From Salinigranum halophilum (GTDB lineage: Archaea > Halobacteriota > Halobacteria > Halobacteriales > Haloferacaceae), in assembly GCF_007004735.1 (NCBI RefSeq), contig NZ_SSNL01000003.1, positions 124,001-188,000 of the forward strand: a DNA stretch of 64,000 nucleotides, given 5' to 3'. The translations under genes and the position numbers were made by a program. Below are positions 26,977 through 34,528 of this stretch, piece after piece. The first letter of the stretch is position 1. Every line of letters starts with the position of its first letter. The notes under the pieces are model-generated. The model saw only the letters and a list, made by a program, of their open reading frames with translations, had not been told where the DNA came from and made no database searches.

Positions 26977-28146
26977 TCACGGGACCGGGTCGTAGCCGCG
27001 CATCCAGACGTTCCAGTACAGCGAGGGGATGACGTTGACGTCGAGGATCCAGTTGAGCCGGCTGACGACCGGCGCGGAGATGGACGACTCGTAGTCGAAC
27101 TCGGCGATCATCGCCTTCCCCTTCTCGACGAGGATGGGACAGGCGGTGTAGCCGTCGTACCCCGGGTCGAGGTCGCGGCCCGCGAGCATCCGCTCGAGGT
27201 TGTCGGCGACGACGTGCGTCTGCTTTCTCGCTGCAGAGGCCGTCCGAGAGGTCGGCACGTCGGCGCAGTCACCGACCGCGAACACGTCGTCGTACTCCTC
27301 GTGCTGGAGGGTGTGGTCGTCGACGGCGACGTACTCCCCGCCGTTCGTGAGCGGGGAGTGTTCGACGAGGAAGTCGTGGCCGTGCTGTGGCGGCACGGGC
27401 GCGTAGAGGTCGTACGCGACCTCGTCGCCCTCCGCAGAGTGGACGACGCCGGCCTCGTAGTCGACGGTGTCGACCGTGAAGTTCGGGACGAACGTGATGT
27501 CGCGCTCGGCCCAGATCTCCTCGATGCGTTCCTGATAGGGCGCTTTCGGACCGGTCCCGAACACGTCCGGGCCGGGTTTGGTCATCACCACCTCCGTCTC
27601 CTCGCGGACGCCGCGCTTCCGGAGGTACTCCTCCATCAGCATGGTGAGCTTCAGCGGCGCACCCCCACACTTGATGGGCGTGTCCGGGACCGTCACGAGG
27701 AACGTCCCGCCGTCGAAGTCGTCGACGGCCGTGCCGAGCGCGTCGGCCGCCGCGGCGTCGTAGAAGGGGAACACCGAGTCGGTCCGTTCCCACCCCTCGA
27801 CCATCCCGTCGATGCGGTCCGGGCGGAGGCTGTTCCCGACGGCGACGACGAGGGAGTCGTAGTCGTAGCTGCCGGCCTCGCCGCGGACGGTCCGCTCGTC
27901 GGGGTCGATGCCGGTCACGGTGTCCTCGACGAACCGAACCTCGTCGTGGAGGAGCGTCCGGACGTCCCGTGTCTGGTCCTCGAGGTCCATGTAGTCGAAC
28001 GGGACGAGGTAGTACGACGGCTGGTAGTGGTGGGTGTGACTCCGGTCGACGACGGTCACGTCGACGTCGAGCGTGCGCCTGAGGACGTTCGCGGTCATCG
28101 TCCCGCCGGCCCCGGCACCCAGGACGAGCACGTGCGGTCGCGTCAT
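26977..28146 (-). CDS. Sulfide:quinone oxidoreductase-like FAD protein 1
   Basis: A 389-residue two-dinucleotide-fold flavoprotein with FAD loop GAGAGGTMTA (about 10-19), Cys160 in TPIKCGGAPLK, a second conserved Cys336 in YTACPILVEKGKAM, and a C-terminal segment that may form an amphipathic membrane contact (WILDVNVIPSLYWNVWMRG). The two redox cysteines match those of sulfide:quinone reductases, which oxidise sulfide to sulfane sulfur and reduce quinone at the membrane. The third cysteine of some types is absent. Its ATG overlaps the upstream DUF1641 stop (ATGA). Confidence 0.85.
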   Translation of the reverse strand: MTRPHVLVLGAGAGGTMTANVLRRTLDVDVTVVDRSHTHHYQPSYYLVPFDYMDLEDQTRDVRTLLHDEVRFVEDTVTGIDPDERTVRGEAGSYDYDSLVVAVGNSLRPDRIDGMVEGWERTDSVFPFYDAAAADALGTAVDDFDGGTFLVTVPDTPIKCGGAPLKLTMLMEEYLRKRGVREETEVVMTKPGPDVFGTGPKAPYQERIEEIWAERDITFVPNFTVDTVDYEAGVVHSAEGDEVAYDLYAPVPPQHGHDFLVEHSPLTNGGEYVAVDDHTLQHEEYDDVFAVGDCADVPTSRTASAARKQTHVVADNLERMLAGRDLDPGYDGYTACPILVEKGKAMIAEFDYESSISAPVVSRLNWILDVNVIPSLYWNVWMRGYDPVP

Positions 28147-28772
28147 CGGTTCACCCCCTCCGTCCGGCTTCCGACTCCGCGCGCGGCGGCGACGAGGAAT
28201 CCCATCCCGGCCTGGACCTCCGGGTCGCGCAGCGCCCGGGCGAGGCCGAGTGGGCCGAGCGGCTCGGGCTCGCCCTGCGCGGCGTCGCCGACGCCGTCGA
28301 GGAGCCGTTCGAGTCCCCGGCGCACGTCGTCGTCGGCCGCTCGGGTCGCCATCTCGCCCAGCGCGGTGCCGCGCGAGACGACCGACTCGACCATCTCGTC
28401 GTCGGCCGCGTCGGTGACGAGCGCGAGCGCGTCGGCGACCTCGAACAGGCGGTCGAGCGTCCCCGTCCGCTCCAGCGCCGCGACCCGCTCGGCGGCGGCC
28501 GCGAGTTCGGCCCCGTTCGCCCCGACCGCACCGCCCAGTTCGACGGTCCCGTCGTCGGCGAGCGCCGTCGCCGCCAGTCCGAGCGTCGTCGCGTCCGCCG
28601 TCAGACTCTCGACCATCCGGTCGTCCAAGGCGTCGGTCGCGAGCGCGAGTGCGTCGAGGAGCGTCCCGAGTTGGCCCGACCGCTCGAGTAGTTCGGCCAC
28701 CGCCTCGGGGTTCTGCTCGATGGCGTCGACCACTTCGGACGGGACCTCCCCGTCCGCTTCGGCGGTGCTCAT
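28143..28772 (-). CDS. DUF1641 protein (SQR partner 2)
   Basis: A 209-residue, Ala/Leu/Asp/Glu-rich helical protein with no membrane helix. The helical repeats (LLDALALATDALDDRMVESL and LFEVADALALVTDAADDEMVES) and the end LGLARALRDPEVQAGMGFLVAAARG are typical of DUF1641. It sits between the two SQR-like genes: one base after SQR 2 and overlapping SQR 1 by 4 bases. Function is unknown; in sulfur-oxidising bacteria and archaea the family accompanies SQR, which supports a partner role. Confidence 0.82.
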   Translation of the reverse strand: MSTAEADGEVPSEVVDAIEQNPEAVAELLERSGQLGTLLDALALATDALDDRMVESLTADATTLGLAATALADDGTVELGGAVGANGAELAAAAERVAALERTGTLDRLFEVADALALVTDAADDEMVESVVSRGTALGEMATRAADDDVRRGLERLLDGVGDAAQGEPEPLGPLGLARALRDPEVQAGMGFLVAAARGVGSRTEGVNR

Positions 28773-28773
28773 C

Positions 28774-29919
28774 TCACAACACCCCGCGCGCGGTGAGCCA
28801 GTACGACTGGTTGTAGCCGAGTTTCGACCAGTGGATGAGCTTCGAGGGCTCCTTCGGGACCGGTGACTCGTCGTAGTCGAAGGCGATGTAGGTCGCCTCG
28901 TCGGTCCCGCTCTCGATGAAACAGACCGTCTTCCCGTCGTACTCGGCGGTCGGACGCTCGCCCCGAGCGACGCTCGCGAGTCGGTCCGCGAGCGCGCCGG
29001 CCGCGTAGTGGGCGGCGCTGCCCGCCTTGCTCGTCGGGAGGTCGGCGACGTCGCCCAGCGCGTACACGTCGTCGGCACCTCGCGCTTCGAGCGTGTTCGG
29101 GTCGACGTCGACCCAGCCGTCGTCGCCGAGCCCCGCGTCGCGGACGAGGTCGCTCCCGTCGTGCGGCGGGATGGCGACGAGGAGGTCGTAGTCGAGGTCT
29201 CGCCCCTCGACCGTGTGGATGACCTCGTCGTCGGGGTCGACCCGCTCGGCGTTGAAGAACGTCTCGACGGTGATGTCGCGCTCGTCCATGAGCGGCCCCG
29301 CCCACTCCGCGACGGCCTCGATGCCGTGTGCGCGACCGATGGGGTAGGTGTAGGTGAGTTCAACGTCGTCGCGGAGGCCGTGGTCGCGGAACCACGCGTC
29401 GGCGATGAGCGCGAACTCCAGCGGCGCGACCGGACACATGTGTGGAACGCCGACGACGGAGACGACGAGGTGCCCCTCGGTGAAGTCGGAGAGCTCCTCG
29501 CGCAGCGCCGTCGCCCCCGCGGGGCCGTAGAAGTGGTGGCCGCCCTCGGCCAGCCCGGGCGTCTCCTCGGGGGTCACCTGTGCGCCCATCGCGAGCACGA
29601 GGTGGTCGTACGGGCGCGTCTCCGCGCGCGAGACGAGCGAGACGGCCTTCGACTCGGTGTCGACGTCGTCGACCCGGTCGATGACCAGCGTGACCCGGTC
29701 GTCGACGAGCGGCGCGAGCGGCCGGGTCGCGTCCGCGGGCGTCTTCTCTCCGAACGGGACGTACAGCCACGTCGGCTTGTAGACGTGTTCCTCGGTGTCG
29801 TTGACGAGTTCGACCGCCACGTCGCCGGCGTCGATCTCGTCGGCGAGTTCGTCGGCCAGGTTGTTCGCGAGGACGATGCCTGCGGTCCCCGCTCCGACGA
29901 TGACGATACGTTCGGTCAT
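28774..29919 (-). CDS. Sulfide:quinone oxidoreductase-like FAD protein 2
   Basis: A 381-residue paralogue of the preceding flavoprotein. FAD loop GAGTAGIVLA (about 9-18), Cys162 in GVPHMCPVAPLEF, Cys333 in KTVCFIESGTDEATYIAFDYD and the C-terminal membrane-contact segment KLIHWSKLGYNQSYWL are visible. The sequence around each cysteine differs from the sister gene, so the two enzymes probably differ in acceptor or sulfur chain length rather than being redundant. The ATG overlaps the tusA stop (ATGA), so tusA, SQR 2, DUF1641, SQR 1 and DUF1641-like form one operon. Confidence 0.85.
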   Translation of the reverse strand: MTERIVIVGAGTAGIVLANNLADELADEIDAGDVAVELVNDTEEHVYKPTWLYVPFGEKTPADATRPLAPLVDDRVTLVIDRVDDVDTESKAVSLVSRAETRPYDHLVLAMGAQVTPEETPGLAEGGHHFYGPAGATALREELSDFTEGHLVVSVVGVPHMCPVAPLEFALIADAWFRDHGLRDDVELTYTYPIGRAHGIEAVAEWAGPLMDERDITVETFFNAERVDPDDEVIHTVEGRDLDYDLLVAIPPHDGSDLVRDAGLGDDGWVDVDPNTLEARGADDVYALGDVADLPTSKAGSAAHYAAGALADRLASVARGERPTAEYDGKTVCFIESGTDEATYIAFDYDESPVPKEPSKLIHWSKLGYNQSYWLTARGVL

Positions 29920-30158
29920 GACTTTCGGACGTAGAACGCCTGGTGGTCGTCGCGGTCGACGGCCCCGAGGTACTCGTACCCCGACTGCTCTGTCCACTCG
30001 ACCAGGTCGTCCTCGGTCCCCTCGTTGGAACTCAACAGCTCCACGACGGTCCCGGAGTCGACCGATTTCATCTTGCCGATCAGGTCCATCAGCGGCCCCG
30101 GACACGACGATCCCACTGCGTCCACCGTGACGTCCGCACGCACGTCTGTCTCGGACAT
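29916..30158 (-). CDS. tusA: TusA-family sulfur carrier protein 1
   Basis: An 80-residue protein with the TusA motif: Cys19 in GSSCPGPLMDLIGKM, preceding an alpha-beta sandwich. Such proteins carry sulfur as a persulfide on this cysteine. Being first in the SQR operon, it is well placed to receive sulfane sulfur made by the SQR enzymes and hand it on to rhodanese or DsrE-type proteins. A second TusA is at 39828-40073. Confidence 0.92.
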   Translation of the reverse strand: MSETDVRADVTVDAVGSSCPGPLMDLIGKMKSVDSGTVVELLSSNEGTEDDLVEWTEQSGYEYLGAVDRDDHQAFYVRKS

Positions 30159-30503
30159 ACGCCAACGTACGAGTACCGCCGTCAATGTATGTACGTTTGG
30201 CGCAAGACAACCCGGCGTCTTCGACGCCAACCGACGCGTCCTATCGAACGCGTGAGGCGCGCGTACGTGTGCGCGAGGCGGACCACCCGCCCGAGGTTCG
30301 TCCGAGCGGTGCGGCGACGGCGTGCTCGGCGTCCGGAGCCGTGTGACCGAAGCAAACCCACTCATAACGTATACATCACCATCGGTCGGTTAGCGGAATA
30401 TAGTATTGCACAGAAAACCCAAAACCGTTATGACCGTGCCCAGTGTAGTGACTCCTGTGCAAGCATCCGCAATGAGTGCAATATCGCAACGAGGTGAGTG
30501 GTG
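30159..30503. promoter_or_regulatory. Divergent promoter region of the SQR operon and the sulfite-exporter operon
   Basis: 345 bases without a gene. TATTGCAC at 30404-30411 and its mirror image GTGCAATA at 30476-30483 form an inverted pair, the second ending 20 bases before the ATG of the 49-residue protein. Close to tusA, the AT-rich TCAATGTATGTACGTT (about 30183-30198) is the likely minus-strand promoter. The TATTG boxes probably serve the plus-strand operon and possibly both. Confidence 0.5.
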
Positions 30504-30653
30504 ATGTTCGGTATCGAGACGCTCTCGGGAAACGCGCTGGCGGCCGCGCTCGTCGGCCTCGTCCTCGTAGAGGCAGCTATCCTCTACGTCGGTTACGGCG
30601 CGCTCGAACAGCTCGTCGGAAAGTACGTCGTCCGCATGCTACGGGGTGAGTGA
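30504..30653 (+). CDS. 49-residue membrane protein coupled to the TauE/SafE gene
   Basis: A short reading frame, ATG 30504 to TGA 30653, encodes 49 residues: a short polar start (MFGIETLSGN), one or two hydrophobic spans (ALAAALVGLVLVEAAILYVGYGAL) and a basic end. It has GAGGTGA eight bases before its ATG. Its own 3' end (GGTGAGTGA) supplies the ribosome-binding sequence of the next gene, which starts two bases after its stop. I recall similar tiny proteins (listed as DUF7512) beside TauE/SafE genes in haloarchaea, so it may be a small subunit of the exporter. It is too short for most gene callers. Confidence 0.68.
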   Translation: MFGIETLSGNALAAALVGLVLVEAAILYVGYGALEQLVGKYVVRMLRGE

Positions 30654-30655
30654 CG

Positions 30656-31693
30656 ATGCCGATGGAACTCATGGGGGTGAGCGTCGCCCTGCTCGCGATG
30701 TTCGCCGGCTTCGGCCTCCTCATCGGTATCCTGTTCGGCTTCTTCGGGATGGGTGGGTCGTTCCTGGTCACGCCCGCCCTCCTGGTGCTGGGGTACGAGC
30801 CGAACGTCGCGGTCGGGTCCGGCCTGGCATTCGTCTTCGGGACCAGCGTCATCGCGACGTTGAAGCACCGTGACCTCGGGCAGGTCGACTACAAACTCGG
30901 CGTCTCGATGATCATCGGAACGACGCTCGGTATCGAGGTCGGGAGACTCGGTCTGGAGTATCTCCTGCACATCGGCCTGGCCGACAGCATCGTCAGCGTC
31001 GCCTACGTCGCCCTCCTGGGTGGCATCGGCGCGTTCGTCACGCGCGAGGCGCTCCGTGGCGGCGGCGGTGGCATCAGCCACGACGTCGACGAGAACGACG
31101 ACGACGACCACGACATCCCCGACATCGCGAAGAAGATCCAGTCGTACCACATCCCGCCGATGATTTCGCTCCGCGGCGGCATCACCGTCTCGCTGTGGAT
31201 GGTGTTGATCGTGGCGTTCTTCACGGGACTGCTCTCGGGCTTCCTCGGCGTCGGCGGTGGGTTCATCCGCATGCCCGCGCTGTTCTACGCCATCGGCGTG
31301 CCCGTCCCTGTCGCCGTCGGGACCGACCTCTTCGAGATCGTCTTCTCGGGCGGTATCGGGTCGTTCCTCTACGCGCAGTCGGGCGCGGTCGACCTCTCTA
31401 TCGTCGCTCCCCTGCTGGCCGGAAGTGCCCTCGGCGCGCGTCTCGGTGCGGCCGCGACGAGCCTCGTCGACGAGGAGGGTATCAAGGTCTACTTCGGCGT
31501 GATGCTCCTGTTAGGCGCGTTCGCCGTCGCCATCCGCCAGGTCGGTAACTTCCTCGGCATCGACGTCCTCAACACGGTCAGTCTGGTCGTCATCGTCGGC
31601 GCGGCACTGCTCGTGGCCGGCGCGGTCGTCCTCAGCAGTATCCGCGAACTCCGCACCGCCTCGGACGGAACGGTCCACTCGACGGCCGACTGA
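30656..31693 (+). CDS. TauE/SafE family sulfite/sulfonate exporter
   Basis: A 345-residue permease with about 8 helices in two halves. Each half begins with the family motif: FGFFGMGGSFLVTPAL near residue 26 and SGFLGVGGGFIRMPAL near 195. A cytoplasmic Asp/His-rich loop (DENDDDDHD) lies between them. The family exports or imports sulfite, thiosulfate and sulfonates. Its position opposite the SQR operon suggests removal of sulfite formed by persulfide dioxygenase. ATG 30656 fits the GGTGA sequence within the preceding gene. Confidence 0.88.
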   Translation: MPMELMGVSVALLAMFAGFGLLIGILFGFFGMGGSFLVTPALLVLGYEPNVAVGSGLAFVFGTSVIATLKHRDLGQVDYKLGVSMIIGTTLGIEVGRLGLEYLLHIGLADSIVSVAYVALLGGIGAFVTREALRGGGGGISHDVDENDDDDHDIPDIAKKIQSYHIPPMISLRGGITVSLWMVLIVAFFTGLLSGFLGVGGGFIRMPALFYAIGVPVPVAVGTDLFEIVFSGGIGSFLYAQSGAVDLSIVAPLLAGSALGARLGAAATSLVDEEGIKVYFGVMLLLGAFAVAIRQVGNFLGIDVLNTVSLVVIVGAALLVAGAVVLSSIRELRTASDGTVHSTAD

Positions 31694-31818
31694 TCTCTCA
31701 CGCTCCGTCGAACGCGCGCTGTCTCTCGCCCTGTCGGCCGGACTGGTTTCGAGGACTGTTTTCACGATACTCGGCACCTCGCGTCCCGACACTCGTCACG
31801 GACGTCCCGTCGACAGTA

Positions 31819-32268
31819 TCAGTCTTCGACCTGCGTCCGAATCGTCGTGACCGGAATCGGTGACCGACGGACCAGCGTCTCGGCGGCGCTTCCCAAGAGG
31901 AACTCCTCGAGGAGCGGCCGACCGTGGGTCCCGACGACGACGAGGTCGGCCCCGTACTCCTCGGCGGCCTCGATGGTCATCCGCGCCACGGGGCCGACGG
32001 CGACGCCGGTCTGGAGCGTCACGTCGTACTCGTCGGCGACGGCCTGCGCAGTCGCGAACAGCTCCCGCGCGTGGTCGCGCCGGTCTTCGAGCCACTCCTC
32101 CCACTCGCCGGGGTGGTCGCCCCAGCCGATGGCGGCTGTCTCGTCGGTCCCCTTGTCGATGACGTAGAGGACGGTGACGGTGCGGTCACCGAACTCCGTG
32201 CAGGCGTATCTCACCGCCTCCTCCGAGAGCGGCGAACCGTCGAACGGGACGAGGACGTGGGTCGGCAT
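31819..32268 (-). CDS. Universal stress protein, single domain
   Basis: A 149-residue UspA-fold protein starting MPTHVLVPFDGSPLSEEA, with the ATP-loop variant VVGTHGRPLLEEFLLGSAAETLVRRSPIPV (G-2x-G-9x-G-type) near residues 115-140. It would bind ATP and act in stress response. The start at 32268 is favoured by AATATAATA on the minus strand at about 32291-32299, 23-31 bases upstream. The reading frame is open further upstream because it fuses into a decayed LysE remnant (see pseudogene). Confidence 0.85.
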   Translation of the reverse strand: MPTHVLVPFDGSPLSEEAVRYACTEFGDRTVTVLYVIDKGTDETAAIGWGDHPGEWEEWLEDRRDHARELFATAQAVADEYDVTLQTGVAVGPVARMTIEAAEEYGADLVVVGTHGRPLLEEFLLGSAAETLVRRSPIPVTTIRTQVED

Positions 32269-32284
32269 GTGTGGGGAGACGACG

Positions 32285-32544
32285 ACCAGCGTATTATATT
32301 CACCCACTTGACACCACCGCCCGAGAGCCCACAGCGCGCTCCCGAGCGCGAGCAGCCCGACCCCGGCGACTGCACTGCACACCGCGTCGGCGGAGGCGGC
32401 ACCCAGGCCCAGACGACGCCCGACCGTCGTCCGTTAGAACGCGTCCGCTGGATACACAACACCCCAATCGGGCCCACGGGGGCCGCGATGGCGACCCCGA
32501 GGACGATGCCACGGACGAGGTTGTCGGGCGGTGTCAGGGTTCAT
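32285..32544 (-). pseudogene. LysE/RhtB-family exporter remnant, frameshifted and truncated
   Basis: Two frames together spell the N-terminal part of a LysE-type exporter. From about 32523 down to 32420 the minus strand reads NLVRGIVLGVAIAAPVGPIG followed by VLCIQRT, then the frame changes near 32415 and continues GLGAASADAVCSAVAGVGLL. The family pattern is G-x-x-x-G-x-x-I-A-A-P-V-G-P-I-G then GLGAATADA. Only about 75 of ~200 residues remain, and the start region is also out of frame. The promoter for the adjacent usp gene lies at its end. It is decayed, not functional. Confidence 0.75.
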
Positions 32545-32701
32545 AGACGTCACTTCCCGGACGGCGTGAGGCGGCCTGTCGGTATACCCCTCGCCCGTCG
32601 GCGTCAGCGGCGTCCGAGCGACGACGGCGTGTCGAACAGGTAGCCGGTTCCGCCGTCGTTCCCGGCGACTGGGAACCTGCACGATGCTTTTGCGCCCGAA
32701 C

Positions 32702-32710
32702 CACAATACT
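32702..32710 (+). promoter_or_regulatory. TATTG-type box before the repeat-bearing regulator gene
   Basis: CACAATACT (reverse complement AGTATTGTG) ends 7 bases before the ATG at 32717. It belongs to the same AT-rich box class seen across the island and could indicate self-regulation by the winged-helix protein. Confidence 0.35.
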
Positions 32711-32716
32711 TCCCCA

Positions 32717-33232
32717 ATGAACAACCCCGACCTGAACAACCCCGACCTGAACAACCCCGACCTGAACAACCCCGACCTGAACAACCCCGACCTGAACGAC
32801 CCCGACCTGAACGACCCCGACCTGAACGACCCCGACCTGAACGACCCCGACCTGTCTCTGACGCGCGACCCCGGCTGTGAGCGGCTCCTCCACTGTCTCG
32901 ACGGGCACGACGCGCTCGACGAGTCGGTGTACGACGAACTCGTCGACAGCGACTACCCGCTCACCGTCGACGACCTCGCCCGCCACACCGACCGCGGCAG
33001 GTCGGCGGTGTACGACTCGGTCAGTCGGCTCACCGACGGCGGCCTCGTCACGCGAACGCGGATGGCCTACGGGGAAGACGGGCACTCGACCGTCTACGAC
33101 GCCGTCGACCCCGAGCGTGTCGCGGCGGCCCTCTCTCGGGCGCTCGACGACCAGGGCGGCACGATGGCCCGCCTCGTCGCCACGTACCGCGACGCGTACG
33201 TCGACGACGGGCCGGTCGCCACCGAGCGCTGA
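32717..33232 (+). CDS. TrmB-like winged-helix regulator with N-terminal NNPDL repeats
   Basis: A 171-residue protein. Right after Met come nine exact five-residue units: five NNPDL then four NDPDL (residues 2-46). Then follows a small winged-helix domain: CERLLHCLDGHDALDESVYDEL, YPLTVDDLARHTDRGRSAVYDSV and LTDGGLVTRTRM (about 53-120), as in TrmB-type sensors, and a helical C-terminus ending in DGPVATER. The paralogue at 42459-42863 has the same winged helix and ends in QPVAAER but lacks the repeats. Either protein may bind the TATTG boxes. The repeat tract is in frame at the DNA level (15-base unit), so copy number could vary without loss of function. Confidence 0.82.
   Translation: MNNPDLNNPDLNNPDLNNPDLNNPDLNDPDLNDPDLNDPDLNDPDLSLTRDPGCERLLHCLDGHDALDESVYDELVDSDYPLTVDDLARHTDRGRSAVYDSVSRLTDGGLVTRTRMAYGEDGHSTVYDAVDPERVAAALSRALDDQGGTMARLVATYRDAYVDDGPVATER
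32720..32854 (+). repeat. Nine-copy 15-bp tandem repeat inside a regulator gene
   Basis: The unit is AACAACCCCGACCTG (five copies) then AACGACCCCGACCTG (four copies), with no spacer and no other change. The single A-to-G difference splits the array into two homogeneous blocks, which points to recent expansion from two seed units. Unit length is a multiple of three. Confidence 0.95.
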
Positions 33233-33244
33233 GCGCCCCGCTCG

Positions 33245-33523
33245 TTACTCGCTCGCTGCCGACAGTCGCGCGGTGACGTGCCTGTCGACGTTGTAGAAGA
33301 CTACCGCGACCGTCAGGAGGGTCGTCGCGAAGAAGACGACGAACTGTGGCGGGCCGGACGTCGAGCCGGCGAGCGCGGCACCGGCGAACCCGACGAGGGT
33401 GAGTTCGACCCACGTGACGAAGACGCGCGAGAGCAGCAGCGTCCGCCGTCGTCGAGTCCGGACCGTGTCCGTCGCCGACTGCTCTGCGGCCGACTCGTCC
33501 GGTGCCGAGGCGTCTGCCGACAT
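33245..33523 (-). CDS. Small two-helix membrane protein at the end of the cyd operon
   Basis: A 92-residue protein with a 28-residue acidic N-terminus, then two membrane helices (about 35-54 and 59-79). It lies 3 bases after cydB and is co-directional, so it is likely part of the cytochrome bd operon. Small membrane proteins (CydX/CydS types) stabilise bd oxidases in bacteria, but they are shorter and single-span; this one is not clearly homologous. No firm function. Confidence 0.6.
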   Translation of the reverse strand: MSADASAPDESAAEQSATDTVRTRRRRTLLLSRVFVTWVELTLVGFAGAALAGSTSGPPQFVVFFATTLLTVAVVFYNVDRHVTARLSAASE

Positions 33524-33526
33524 CGC

Positions 33527-34528
33527 TCAGTACGACTCCGTCGGCTGTGCCGGCCCGCTGAACGCGCTGTACAGGACCGCGAAGTACGTCACGACCAGCG
33601 GCAGGAGGAACGCCGACGCGACCGACATGATGTTCAGCGGGAGCGTCGACACGATGGCCTCCGAGACCAGCAGGTCGGTGCCGGGGTCGACGACCGGGAA
33701 GAGCAGCAACGCGACGACCGCGACGAGCCCGTAGGTGAGCAGCCCGCTGGCCGCGAGCGCGAGCAGGTCCTGGTCTCGGCGAAGCGCGGCGGCGTAGCCG
33801 GCGGCGAGGACGACAGAGAGCACGACGAGGGCGAGCACCGGTGCCGTCGCCACCGCCGCGGCGAGCCGCGGCGTCGAGCCGAACAGCAGGGCCAGCGAGA
33901 CGACGACGAGCGCGAGGTACGCGACGAGGGCACGCTCGCCGTACCGCCGCACGCCGTCTCGGAGGTCACCCGTCGTCTTCAGGCGGACGAACGCGGTCCC
34001 CGAGACGATAGTGAGCGCGACGAGGGCCAGCCCCACCGCGACGCCGACCGGCGTGACCAGCGCGCCGCTCCCGGTGAGCCAGTTCGCGGTGAAGACGCCG
34101 AGGAGGAACGGGGCGAGCACGCTCCCGGCGACGAACGAACGGCCCCACCACCGCTGCCACGCGGCGTCGTGGCGCTGTTCGTACATCTCCGGAGCCAGCC
34201 CGCGGAGGATGAGCGCACCGAGCACGCCGAACAGCAGGAGGTAGTTCCGGCTGAAGAGGTTCGCGTAGACGGCCGGGAAGGCGGCGAAGAGCGCGCCGCC
34301 GAAGACGACGAGCCAGACCTCGTTGCCGTCCCAGAACGGGCCGATGGCGGCGAGAATCGTCTCACGCTCCTCGTCGTCCTCGCGGGTCGCAAAGAGCACC
34401 CCCGCCCCGAAGTCGAAGCCGTCGAGGAAGAGGAACGTGCCGAGGATGGCGAAGACCAGCGCGAACCACAGCTCGGGGAGGGGGAGCCCGAACAGCGGCT
34501 CGGTGGCGAACGCGCCGTAGTCAGTCAT
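33527..34528 (-). CDS. cydB: Cytochrome bd oxidase subunit II
   Basis: A 333-residue membrane protein with about eight helices. Typical CydB features are the start ELWFALVFAILGTFLFLDGFDFGAG, the AAIGPFWDGNEVWLVV motif near residue 62 and the FSRNYLLLF segment. CydB stabilises the CydA heme core; bd oxidase reduces O2 with quinol without proton pumping and tolerates sulfide and NO. Its ATG overlaps the cydA stop by 8 bases. The proximity to SQR genes fits a sulfide-resistant terminal oxidase. Confidence 0.92.
   Translation of the reverse strand: MTDYGAFATEPLFGLPLPELWFALVFAILGTFLFLDGFDFGAGVLFATREDDEERETILAAIGPFWDGNEVWLVVFGGALFAAFPAVYANLFSRNYLLLFGVLGALILRGLAPEMYEQRHDAAWQRWWGRSFVAGSVLAPFLLGVFTANWLTGSGALVTPVGVAVGLALVALTIVSGTAFVRLKTTGDLRDGVRRYGERALVAYLALVVVSLALLFGSTPRLAAAVATAPVLALVVLSVVLAAGYAAALRRDQDLLALAASGLLTYGLVAVVALLLFPVVDPGTDLLVSEAIVSTLPLNIMSVASAFLLPLVVTYFAVLYSAFSGPAQPTESY

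Noticed and set aside
26356-28866. 836-residue plus-strand reading frame
   Set aside because: It is antisense to three real minus-strand genes (DUF1641-like, SQR, DUF1641). Composition is Ser/Arg-rich without a recognisable fold.
32434-32784. Minus-strand frame with repeated FRSGL
   Set aside because: It is the antisense reading of the NNPDL repeat.
32720-32854. Possible CRISPR-like array
   Set aside because: It is a head-to-tail 15-bp coding repeat with no spacers. No CRISPR array or cas gene is present.
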